Source: Mogibacterium sp.
GTDB lineage: Bacteria; Bacillota; Clostridia; Peptostreptococcales; Anaerovoracaceae
Length of the DNA: 51,822 bases
Assembly (NCBI GenBank): GCA_017515425.1
Contig: JAFWFU010000009.1
Coordinates: forward strand, 1-51,822
Reading direction: 5' to 3'
Shown here: piece by piece, positions 44,863 to 51,822 of the stretch
Layout of the letters: every line of letters begins with the position of its first letter
How positions within the stretch are numbered: the first letter of the stretch is position 1
Translations under genes and position numbers: made by a program
Notes under the pieces: model-generated
Told to the model about the DNA's origin: nothing
Seen by the model: the letters and a program-made list of their open reading frames with translations, nothing else
The model's database searches: none

Positions 44863-44991
44863 CTGTTTTAGACATACTATATTGGAATTCAACCTGTTTT
44901 TAGACGTACTATATTGGAATTCAACCTGTTTTTAGACGTACTATATTGGAATTCAGCCTGTTTTTTTAGACGTACTGTATTGGAATTCAAC
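44863..44991. repeat. 32-bp tandem repeat, four copies, upstream of the aconitase-type gene
   Basis: Units start at 44863, 44894, 44926 and 44958 (31, 32, 32 and 34 bp) with the core TTAGACGTACTATATTGGAA followed by TTCAACC. They are much better conserved than the other intergenic arrays here. The spacing is about three helical turns, so proteins bound at each copy would lie on one face of the DNA. Confidence 0.9.
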
Positions 44992-45008
44992 CTGCCTGCT
45001 CTTATAAT
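44980..45008 (+). promoter_or_regulatory. Promoter of the aconitase-type gene
   Basis: TTGGAA (44980-44985), 17 bases, TATAAT (45003-45008). The -35 box is part of the last copy of the 32-bp repeat. Confidence 0.65.
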
Positions 45009-45057
45009 TAGTCTGAGAAAAAATTGAAAAGGTTGAAAAGACAGAGGGGAGAGATAA

Positions 45058-47301
45058 ATGGTTCAATACAGGAAGCAGGGGATGATATGGAAAAAGGGAG
45101 CCCCTACAAATGCGAGCGGAGCTGAGGACAAGAGCGTCGGAAGGCGCGGCACTATGGCGTATCAGATTTTGAACGCTCATCATAGGGATGAGGGCGACGG
45201 GCTCTTTCATATCGGCTTTGACGCGCTCGTATCGCACGACATCACTTATGTAGGAATAATACAGACCGCGAGGGCGAGCGGACTCACAGAGTTCCCCATT
45301 CCATATGCAATGACGAATTGTCATAACAGCCTCTGCGCTGTTGGCGGCACTATAAACGAGGACGACCATGTATTCGGTCTTTCCGCAGCGAAGAAATACG
45401 GCGGAATATATGTACCTGCCAATCAGAGCGTCATTCACTCCTATGCGCGTGAGGAGCTCGCTGCCTGCGGGAATATGATACTCGGATCGGACAGCCACAC
45501 CCGCTATGGTGCGCTCGGCACTATGGGCGTCGGAGAGGGCGGCCCCGAGCTTGTAAAGCAGCTTCTTAAGAACACATGGGATATAAACCCGCCAGAGGTT
45601 GTCCTCTGCTATGTGACGGGCGAGCCGAGAAAGGGAATAGGGCCCCATGATGTGGCTATAGCACTCGTAAAGGAGACCTTCGGAGAAGGGCTTGTTAAGA
45701 ATAAAGTCCTTGAATTCGCAGGCCCTGGGCTCAAATATCTGCCGTACGATTTCAGATCCGGCATAGACGTGATGACGACAGAGACCACCTGCCTGTCCTC
45801 GATTTGGCAGACGGATGAGGAAATAGAGAAATACTATAGAATTCACGGCAGACCCGAGGCGTATAGGAAACTCGAACCTTCTGAGGGCGCATATTATGAC
45901 GCTATTATAAATATCGAGCTCGATAAAATGGAAGCAATGATAGCCCTGCCATTCCACCCCTCGAACGCATATACTATACATGAGTTTGTCGAGAACGCGG
46001 ACGAGATTTTGAAAGGCGTCGAGGAAGAGGCTAAGGCGAAATTCCCCAAGGCAAATCTCGACCTCAGATCGAAGGTGTCAGACAAGGGCGTCTATGCCAA
46101 TCAGGGAATAATCGCGGGCTGTTCAGGCGGCATATATGACAATATCGTAGAGGCTGCGGATATATTGAAGGGTGAGAGCATTGGGAACGGATATTTCTCG
46201 CTTTCCGTATATCCCACATCAGTTCCGACCGCTCTTGAGCTAACGAGAAAAGGAAAGACGGAGACTCTCCTTGCGGCTGGCGCGGTGATTAAACCTTCAT
46301 TCTGCGGGCCTTGCTTCGGCGCAGGCGACGTGCCTGCCAACAACGGGCTTTCGCTCAGGCATACGACGAGAAATTTCCCAAATCGTGAGGGCTCAAAGCC
46401 TGGAGAGGGACAGATAAGCGCAGTTGCTCTCATGGACGCGAGGTCGATAGCTGCAACGGCGAGAAAGGGCGGATATATCACAGCCGCCACTGATATAGAA
46501 TATGAGACTGAGCATTTGGAATACCATTTTGACGGTGAGGCGTATAGAAATCGCTGCTACTATGGATATGGCAAGGCGGATCCCTCTGCGGAGCTCGTCC
46601 TAGGTCCGAATATCACGGATTGGCCCAAGATGTATGAGCTTTCGGAAAACCTCATGCTCGAGCTTGCTGCCGTAATTCACGACCCCGTGACGACCACGGA
46701 CGAACTCATTCCGTCGGGAGAGACGAGTTCATACAGAAGCAATCCTTTGAGGCTTTCGGAGTTCGCATTGTCACGCCGCGTGCCGGAATATGTGGGGCGT
46801 TCCAAGGCGATAGCGGCAGAGGAAGCAGAGAGAAGAGAGGGGAAGAGACCGGAGAGACTCACAAAGGCGCTTTCCACAGTCGGTGATGTGGATGAGCTCC
46901 TCAAAAACACTCAGTTCGGTTCCTGCATATTTGCCAATAAGCCGGGGGACGGCTCTGCGCGCGAACAGGCTGCCTCATGTCAAAAGGTGCTCGGCGGATT
47001 TGCCAATATCTGCTATGAATATGCGACCAAGAGATATAGAAGTAATTGCATAAATTGGGGAATTCTGCCATTTACCATAGAAGAGGGGACGGAATTCCCA
47101 TATGAAGAGGGAGACTTCATATTCGTTTCGGGCATAAGGAATGCCGTGGAAAGCGGAGCAGAGGAGATTTCGGCGAAGATCATCAGAAAGGACGGTAGCC
47201 TGTCTGATTTGACGCTATATATTAAGGGGCTGACCGAGGACGAGAAGCAGATTATCCTCGACGGCTGCCTGATGAACTACTACGCCAATCAGAATAATTA
47301 G
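45058..47301 (+). CDS. Aconitase family hydratase
   Basis: 747 residues. Aconitase superfamily features: ITYVGIIQTARASG, PYAMTNCHNSLCAVGG, ILGSDSHTRYGALGTMGVGEGG in part, GCSGGIYDNI and PSFCGPCFGAG, which together supply three cysteines for a [4Fe-4S] cluster, and a C-terminal swivel domain (SNCINWGILPF). It probably isomerises citrate and isocitrate, which is supported by the isocitrate dehydrogenase gene 171 bases downstream; many databases call this branch simply hydratase. Citrate synthase is not in the window. Confidence 0.9.
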   Translation: MVQYRKQGMIWKKGAPTNASGAEDKSVGRRGTMAYQILNAHHRDEGDGLFHIGFDALVSHDITYVGIIQTARASGLTEFPIPYAMTNCHNSLCAVGGTINEDDHVFGLSAAKKYGGIYVPANQSVIHSYAREELAACGNMILGSDSHTRYGALGTMGVGEGGPELVKQLLKNTWDINPPEVVLCYVTGEPRKGIGPHDVAIALVKETFGEGLVKNKVLEFAGPGLKYLPYDFRSGIDVMTTETTCLSSIWQTDEEIEKYYRIHGRPEAYRKLEPSEGAYYDAIINIELDKMEAMIALPFHPSNAYTIHEFVENADEILKGVEEEAKAKFPKANLDLRSKVSDKGVYANQGIIAGCSGGIYDNIVEAADILKGESIGNGYFSLSVYPTSVPTALELTRKGKTETLLAAGAVIKPSFCGPCFGAGDVPANNGLSLRHTTRNFPNREGSKPGEGQISAVALMDARSIAATARKGGYITAATDIEYETEHLEYHFDGEAYRNRCYYGYGKADPSAELVLGPNITDWPKMYELSENLMLELAAVIHDPVTTTDELIPSGETSSYRSNPLRLSEFALSRRVPEYVGRSKAIAAEEAERREGKRPERLTKALSTVGDVDELLKNTQFGSCIFANKPGDGSAREQAASCQKVLGGFANICYEYATKRYRSNCINWGILPFTIEEGTEFPYEEGDFIFVSGIRNAVESGAEEISAKIIRKDGSLSDLTLYIKGLTEDEKQIILDGCLMNYYANQNN

Positions 47302-47472
47302 AAGAACCCTCGCTGCGCTCGGGACGAGATTTTGATGACGCAAGCTGTCATTTGGAGGGCGAGCGGAGAGTCTCTGTCGGGGACGAGACGTCGACGGAGA
47401 TAAAGGTTTCAAGGTTACGGTAGCGCCGTACAGTCAAAGAAACCATTATAATCGTAAGGAAAAGGAGAGATT

Positions 47473-48684
47473 ATGGAAAAGATTAAAATGACGACGCCGC
47501 TGGTGGAGATGGACGGAGATGAGATGACGAGAAGTCTCGGGCAGCAGATAAAGGACGAGCTGATTCTTCCCTTCGTGGACTTAAAGACGGAGTATTACGA
47601 CCTCGGGCTTCCCATGCGCGACGAGACGAGAGATGAGATCACCAAGGAAGCGGGAGAGGCTATCAAGAAATACGGGGTCGGCGTGAAATGCGCCACCATA
47701 ACGCCTAACGCACAGCGCATGGACGAGTACAAGCTGCATGAGATGTGGAAGAGCCCGAACGGGACGATAAGGGCGATACTCGACGGGACGGTTTTCCGTA
47801 CGCCTATCACGATTGATAAGATTAAGCCCGTGGTGAAGAATTGGAAGAAGCCTATCACTGTGGCGCGTCATGCCTATGGAGACCTATATAAAGGTACGGA
47901 ATATCGCATACCCGAGAAGGGCAGAGCCACGCTGTCGTTTAAGGGCGAGAGCGGAGCGGAGTTTTCAGAGATCATTTACGACTTCGAATGCCCGGGCATT
48001 ATTCAGGGAATTTACAATAAGGACAGCTCCATGGAGTCATTCGCCCACGCCTGTTTTAAATACGCCATTGAGACGAAGCAGGATTTGTGGTTTTCCGCCA
48101 AGGACACGATTTCCAAGAAATACGATATGAGGTTTCGCGACGTATTCCAAGAGGTTTACGAGACTGTATATAAGGAAGAATTCGAGCGGCTTGGGCTTGA
48201 GTATTTCTACACTCTGATAGACGACGCTATCGCGAGGGTCATAAGGAGTGAGGGCGGCTTCATCTGGGCGCTCAAGAACTACGACGGAGATGTTATGAGC
48301 GATATGGTTTCGACGGCATTCGGCTCTCTTGCCATGATGACTTCGGTGCTTTGCAGTCCCGAGGGCAATTTCGAATACGAGGCGGCGCATGGGACGGTTA
48401 CGCGTCATTATTATAAATATCTTGAAGGCGAGGAGACTTCCACCAATCCTATGGCGACCATTTTCGCGTGGAGCGGAGCATTGAAGAAGAGGGCTGAGCT
48501 CGACGGTCTGAAGGATTTAGAGGCATTTGCCGAGAGACTCGAAGAAGCCTGCATTGATACGCTTAACGACGGAATTATGACGAGGGATTTAGTGGGGCTC
48601 GTAGAGGACGGTACAGCTAGGGAAGTTCTCACCAAGGATTTCATAGCGGCGATAAGAGAGAGGCTGGAAGCAAAACTGGATTAA
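47473..48684 (+). CDS. icd: Isocitrate dehydrogenase (NADP), eukaryote-like type
   Basis: 403 residues, homologous to the dimeric IDH1/2 type, not the E. coli type. MTTPLVEMDGDEMTR opens the protein, TITPNAQRMDEY and KSPNGTIRAILDGTVFR form the isocitrate site, and HGTVTRHYYKY carries the Arg-His pair that selects NADP. It decarboxylates isocitrate to 2-oxoglutarate, supplying GdhA (31376) with substrate. AAAGGAGAG precedes the ATG. It follows the aconitase-type gene on the same strand. Confidence 0.95.
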   Translation: MEKIKMTTPLVEMDGDEMTRSLGQQIKDELILPFVDLKTEYYDLGLPMRDETRDEITKEAGEAIKKYGVGVKCATITPNAQRMDEYKLHEMWKSPNGTIRAILDGTVFRTPITIDKIKPVVKNWKKPITVARHAYGDLYKGTEYRIPEKGRATLSFKGESGAEFSEIIYDFECPGIIQGIYNKDSSMESFAHACFKYAIETKQDLWFSAKDTISKKYDMRFRDVFQEVYETVYKEEFERLGLEYFYTLIDDAIARVIRSEGGFIWALKNYDGDVMSDMVSTAFGSLAMMTSVLCSPEGNFEYEAAHGTVTRHYYKYLEGEETSTNPMATIFAWSGALKKRAELDGLKDLEAFAERLEEACIDTLNDGIMTRDLVGLVEDGTAREVLTKDFIAAIRERLEAKLD

Positions 48685-48711
48685 AAAATACAGAATGAGA
48701 AGGAAGTAGAG

Positions 48712-49638
48712 ATGGATAGGATTAAAACGGTATCCTTTGTGGGAATGGGATGCCTCGGTATGCTTTACGGCGGTATTATGTCTGAAAATATTGGCTCAGA
48801 AAATGTGAGCTTCATCATGGACGAGGAGAGGTATCTCAGACATGAGAAAGACCGCTATATAGTGAACGGAGAGGAAAAACATTATCAAATGAGGACGGGA
48901 GATGAGGTGAAGCCGGTAGACCTTCTGGTGTTCTCCGTCAAATTCAATGCGCTTTCCGAAGCGATTGAGCTTGCGCGCCCTGCGGTGAGTGAGAATACGA
49001 TTATCGTATCGCTTCTGAATGGAATTTCCTCGGAGAAGGTTTTAGAGGAGCATTTTGACCGAGAGCAGATTGTCGATTCCCTATGCGTCGGTATGGACTC
49101 CGTGCGTGACGGTGTGCAGCTCTCATATACCAAGATTGGGCATTGGGAGATAGGCGCGCATAATGAGAAACAGGAAGAGAATGTCAGACTCGTCAAGGAG
49201 CTCTGCGACAGAGCGGGCGTTCCCTGCGAGGTGAAAGAAGATATAAGACATGCCATATGGAATAAGTTTATGATAAATGTCGGGATTAACCAGACCTGCA
49301 TGGTGCATAATAAGACATATGGCGTGGCTGCTGAAAGCGGCGAGGCGTATGATGATTTGGTTGCGGCAATGAGAGAGGTGATTCTCGTCGCGCCATACGA
49401 GGGCGTGGAGCTTACGGAGGAAGAGCTGGAGAGGAATATCGCTCTGCTGGCGGATTTGGATAAGGATAAATACCCCTCAATGCAGCAGGACGCTCTGGCG
49501 AAACGCAAATCCGAGGTTGAGCTCTTTGCGGGCACTATGATTAAGCTGGCTGAGAAGCATGGGCTTGATGTGCCTGTAAACCGACGTTACTATGAGGCGA
49601 TTAAGAAAATGGAAGCGGAGTACGGGCAGAAGGACTGA
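48712..49638 (+). CDS. Ketopantoate reductase-family protein (PanE/ApbA)
   Basis: 308 residues. The N-terminal Rossmann motif is FVGMGCLGMLYGG. VDLLVFSVKFNALSEAI and SLLNGISSEKVLEEHF are typical, and the C-terminal helical domain contains RHAIWNKFMINVGINQTCM. Family members reduce 2-dehydropantoate with NADPH, but relatives with other substrates are common, and no other pantothenate genes are nearby. It lies 27 bases after icd and 61 bases before the TIGR00300-type gene. Confidence 0.87.
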   Translation: MDRIKTVSFVGMGCLGMLYGGIMSENIGSENVSFIMDEERYLRHEKDRYIVNGEEKHYQMRTGDEVKPVDLLVFSVKFNALSEAIELARPAVSENTIIVSLLNGISSEKVLEEHFDREQIVDSLCVGMDSVRDGVQLSYTKIGHWEIGAHNEKQEENVRLVKELCDRAGVPCEVKEDIRHAIWNKFMINVGINQTCMVHNKTYGVAAESGEAYDDLVAAMREVILVAPYEGVELTEEELERNIALLADLDKDKYPSMQQDALAKRKSEVELFAGTMIKLAEKHGLDVPVNRRYYEAIKKMEAEYGQKD

Positions 49639-49699
49639 GAGCGGCAGCCGAAGTAATAAAGCTGAGTGGGCGGAGTCATTTGGATAAGAGGAATATAAG

Positions 49700-50797
49700 A
49701 TGAAGGAATATTTTTATACAGAGCCTGATTTTACAAAAGATGAGTTTAGGAATGCGCCTGAGGCGAGGTTTGAGAAAGCACCTGCCGACGGCGTTGCACC
49801 TGAGGATTTTCACGCCATGAGCATTTTCCCAGAATACTTCAAGGTGAATGGGGAATGGCTGCTCGCAGAGGAGAGCCGCATGGACTGCGTTCCCCTGCTC
49901 TCGAACGGAAGCATTGAGGTGGTGGAATTTCGCAGGATAAAGGCGGGAGACCTCGTCGCAGTCGGCAGAACGGAGAACTGCGAGGAGGGCATATATGTTC
50001 ACCCTTATGGCTTTACCGAGGGCAAATCAGAGGATAAGGATGTATTCGCTTTTCGCACTTCGAGATCCAGAGAGACGGCTTTTTCCGTGGACTATGACGA
50101 ACTCTACGATATTTTGAGATACGAAAAAAATCATGGGAAAATCGTATGGGTCATGGGCCCCGCGTTTTCCTTCGATCACGACGCCAGAAAAGCCTTCTCG
50201 GGAATTATCCGTGAGGGATATGTTCACGCGCTCCTTGCGGGCAACGCGCTTGCGACTCACGACCTCGAGGGCGCATATCTGAAAACCGCGCTCGGTCAGG
50301 ATATATATACGCAAAAGAGCGTGCACAATGGGCATTACAACCATTTGCAGACGATAAACAGGGTGAGATACCATGGAAGCATAAAGAAATTTATAGAGAC
50401 TGAGGGGCTGAGCGACGGCATTATGTATTCCTGCGAGAAGAAGGGTGTTCCCTATGTCCTCGGCGGCTCGATAAGAGATGACGGGCCCTTGCCCGAGGTC
50501 TACGGGAATGCCTATGACGCTCAGGACGCCATGAGGGCTGAGGTTAGAGGTGCTACGACGGTAATCTGCATGGCTACCATGCTGCATTCAATCGCGGTCG
50601 GCAATATGACGCCTTCCTATCGCGTGATGTCGGACGGGACTGTCCGTCCCGTGCATTTCTACTGCGTTGATCTGTCCGAATTTACAATCAACAAGCTTGC
50701 CGACAGGGGAAGTCTTAGTGCGAAGGGGATAGTTACGAATGTGCAGGATTTTATAGTACATCTCGCCAAGGCTCTTGACGCTTGGGAGGAAATATAA
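49700..50797 (+). CDS. TIGR00300 / LOR-SDH domain protein, ornithine cyclodeaminase-like
   Basis: 365 residues. The C-terminal two thirds match the TIGR00300 (LOR/SDH) family: VWVMGPAFSFDHDARKAFSG, YVHALLAGNALATHDLEGA, SDGIMYSCEKKGVPYVLGGS, IRDDGPLPEVYGNAYDAQDA and CMATMLHSIAVGNMTPS. Characterised relatives in archaea and cyanobacteria convert ornithine to proline and ammonia with bound NAD. The N-terminal 110 residues are shorter and more diverged than in those proteins. Ornithine cyclodeaminase activity is an inference. It would fit the amino acid-fermenting profile of the window. Confidence 0.8.
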   Translation: MKEYFYTEPDFTKDEFRNAPEARFEKAPADGVAPEDFHAMSIFPEYFKVNGEWLLAEESRMDCVPLLSNGSIEVVEFRRIKAGDLVAVGRTENCEEGIYVHPYGFTEGKSEDKDVFAFRTSRSRETAFSVDYDELYDILRYEKNHGKIVWVMGPAFSFDHDARKAFSGIIREGYVHALLAGNALATHDLEGAYLKTALGQDIYTQKSVHNGHYNHLQTINRVRYHGSIKKFIETEGLSDGIMYSCEKKGVPYVLGGSIRDDGPLPEVYGNAYDAQDAMRAEVRGATTVICMATMLHSIAVGNMTPSYRVMSDGTVRPVHFYCVDLSEFTINKLADRGSLSAKGIVTNVQDFIVHLAKALDAWEEI

Positions 50798-50857
50798 GGC
50801 TGTATGTATTAAAGGCTGAGGCTCTCTTTTGGGGCGCATTCAGACAGGAGAATAGAA

Positions 50858-51457
50858 ATAGGCGGCTTAATTATTACGAGTATGCTGCTCGGTGCAGCAT
50901 TGGCAATGGACGCATTCAGCGTGTCGATTGCAAACGGCATGGCAAATAAGTGTATGACTGCGGCTGGAGTTCTTACGATAGCCGGCGCCTTTGCTGTGTT
51001 TCAGTTTGCCATGCCCATGATTGGCTGGTTCCTGGTGCATACGGCGGTCGGCTATCTCGAATGGTTTGAGAAGTTTGTGCCCTGGATAGCCTTGGTGCTG
51101 CTCTCACTAATAGGCGGCAGAATGATAAAGGGAGGAATTGATGAGAGAAGACGGAGGAATGAGGCTGGAGGATCTGACATAAAGTGCAGCCATGCTCATC
51201 ATGGAGAACTCGGATTTGCCGTCCTCATGGTGCAGGGCGTTGCGACGTCGATAGACGCTCTCTCGGTAGGATTTACCACAGTAGGCTATGGAGCAGCGGA
51301 GGCATTCCTGTCTGCAATCATCATAGGCGTGACGACATTCTGTCTTTGCACTGTCGGCTGCCTGATCGGAAAGAAGGCGGGAGACGTCCTATCCTGGCAG
51401 GCAGGCATCTTCGGCGGGCTTATAATAATTGCGATAGGTGTTAAGATTTTTATATGA
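50858..51457 (+). CDS. mntP: Manganese efflux pump MntP
   Basis: About 199 residues and six membrane helices. ALAMDAFSVSIANGM and, in the second half, GVATSIDALSVGFTTVG are the two Asp-containing motifs of MntP. It exports Mn2+ (or related cations). The first ATG (50882) has no ribosome binding site and leaves only nine residues before the first Asp motif. An in-frame ATA at 50858 has AGGAG seven bases upstream and restores a full first helix, so I place the start there. The alternative is 50882 (191 residues). No yybP-ykoY riboswitch is visible. Confidence 0.88.
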   Translation: MGGLIITSMLLGAALAMDAFSVSIANGMANKCMTAAGVLTIAGAFAVFQFAMPMIGWFLVHTAVGYLEWFEKFVPWIALVLLSLIGGRMIKGGIDERRRRNEAGGSDIKCSHAHHGELGFAVLMVQGVATSIDALSVGFTTVGYGAAEAFLSAIIIGVTTFCLCTVGCLIGKKAGDVLSWQAGIFGGLIIIAIGVKIFI

Positions 51458-51599
51458 AGAGGCAATACTGCAGAATAACAAATATTGTTCTCACAATCTT
51501 CACCTTTTCAACATATTAAAGGTTTATTATATAGGCACGGAGGCAATAGCCTTCGGAACCTCCATATAACAATTTTCCATAAAATACCTAAGACGACGA

Positions 51600-51639
51600 G
51601 GAAGCGGCAGCTATGTGGCTGCCGCTTCCAATTTTTTTT
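51600..51639 (+). terminator. Strong intrinsic terminator
   Basis: Perfect 12-bp stem GGAAGCGGCAGC / GCTGCCGCTTCC with a six-base loop, followed two bases later by eight T. It probably ends the mntP transcript. Confidence 0.95.
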
Positions 51640-51742
51640 GTTTTAGTGTCTGATTTGGAGTCTGAACGAAAGCCTTGTGTTTGCGTCTCCGAGTTGAAGC
51701 CGCAATGCAAGCCTAGTATTTACGCCTTGGAACAAAAGTCTG
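51638..51742. repeat. Diverged tandem repeat, about 37-39 bp unit, nearly three copies
   Basis: Units begin TTGTTTTAGTGTCTGATT, TTGTGTTTGCGTCTCCGA and TAGTATTTACGCCTTGGA; the first two end in AAGCC. Similarity is modest. Confidence 0.5.
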
Positions 51743-51814
51743 GTTAGTGTAAAGTAATTGTGGAGTTTTTGAAGAAAGAAAAAAAGAGGAGCGCGCGCCT
51801 TTTGTGCCCGCCCC
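51740..51814. repeat. Right copy of the inverted end element
   Basis: Reverse complement of the element at 66-143: CTGGTTAGTGT (51740-51750), ATTGTGGAGTTTTT (51757-51770) and GCCCGCCCC (51806-51814), in matching order and similar spacing. Confidence 0.5.
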
Positions 51815-51822
51815 ATCGGATG

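Larger units (their letters stand above)
44769..45057. other. Intergenic region with repeats and the hydratase promoter
   Basis: A divergent promoter region between the glycosyltransferase and the aconitase-type gene. It holds four copies of a 32-bp repeat (44863-44991) and a promoter overlapping the last copy. Confidence 0.6.
51458..51822. other. Intergenic tail after mntP
   Basis: Contains an imperfect hairpin (about 51528-51573, GGAGG...CCTCC between TATA-rich flanks), a strong terminator (51600-51639), a diverged tandem repeat (51638-51742) and the right copy of the inverted end element (51740-51814). No gene is visible. Confidence 0.6.

Noticed and set aside
44953-45981. 342-codon minus-strand frame opposite the aconitase-type gene
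   Set aside because: It overlaps conserved coding sequence on the other strand and starts without a ribosome binding site.
50798-50857. Possible yybP-ykoY riboswitch before mntP
   Set aside because: Only about 60 bases are available and the conserved loops are not seen.
1-51822. Search for CRISPR arrays, transposases and rRNA genes
   Set aside because: The intergenic repeats have no conserved repeat/spacer pattern with unique spacers, and no transposase or rRNA sequence was recognised.

Overview
The window looks like a chromosomal segment of a low-to-mid GC anaerobic member of the Clostridia (Bacillota). The main reasons are a SCIFF ranthipeptide gene followed by its radical SAM maturase, ATP-type PEP carboxykinase, strong AGGAGG ribosome binding sites, sigma-A type promoters (TTGACA/TATAAT), an AddA-type helicase, a DUF1292 protein, XRE-AbrB and YtrB-like genes, and several amino acid dehydrogenases. 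I see no rRNA, CRISPR array, complete transposon or prophage. Genus-level placement cannot be made from the sequence alone.

Layout. 0.2-5.9 kb: a universal stress protein with an extra C-terminal domain, scfA and scfB, the house-cleaning nucleotidase rdgB, a YihY membrane protein, a lipid kinase and a small membrane protein. 5.9-12.4 kb: a compact amino acid utilisation locus with two FCD-type GntR regulators, each divergent from a leucine/phenylalanine dehydrogenase-like enzyme, and a sodium:amino acid symporter between them. Near-consensus promoters and related TGC-N5-GC operators tie the three metabolic genes together. 12.6-16.9 kb: serA, pckA and serC, linking oxaloacetate/PEP to serine. 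16.9-21.0 kb: a D-Ala-D-Ala carboxypeptidase relative that has lost all three catalytic motifs, uvrC, a DUF1292 gene and tRNA-Leu(CAG) plus tRNA-Ala(GGC). 21.2-23.0 kb: an ABC transporter with an XRE-AbrB regulator. 23.2-26.9 kb (minus strand): gpmI followed by two radical SAM genes of unknown substrate. 27.2-38.8 kb: addA, gdhA, pcrA, ligA and mgtE. 38.8-42.2 kb: an AT-richer accessory patch with an hsdS remnant containing a G8 tract, a RhuM gene, an S41 protease with nisin-resistance-like active-site features and a small membrane protein. 42.3-44.8 kb (minus strand): a glycosyltransferase and a two-domain class II aldolase. 45.1-51.5 kb: an aconitase-type hydratase, isocitrate dehydrogenase, a ketopantoate reductase-like gene, a TIGR00300/ornithine cyclodeaminase-like gene and a manganese exporter.

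Together the metabolic genes describe an organism that imports amino acids, deaminates them with NAD(P)-linked dehydrogenases, makes 2-oxoglutarate and glutamate through aconitase, isocitrate dehydrogenase and GdhA, and feeds C4 acids into PEP and serine through PckA, SerA and SerC.

The observations most worth a second look are: a SCIFF peptide lacking both residues of the known thioether bridge while its maturase is intact; the duplicated regulator/dehydrogenase locus with shared operators; the catalytically dead penicillin-binding-protein-like gene; a recurring pattern of short, diverged tandem repeats in about nine intergenic regions, with unrelated units at each locus and often seeded by the 3' end of a gene; the poly-G hsdS remnant; and related sequences in inverted orientation near both ends of the window.
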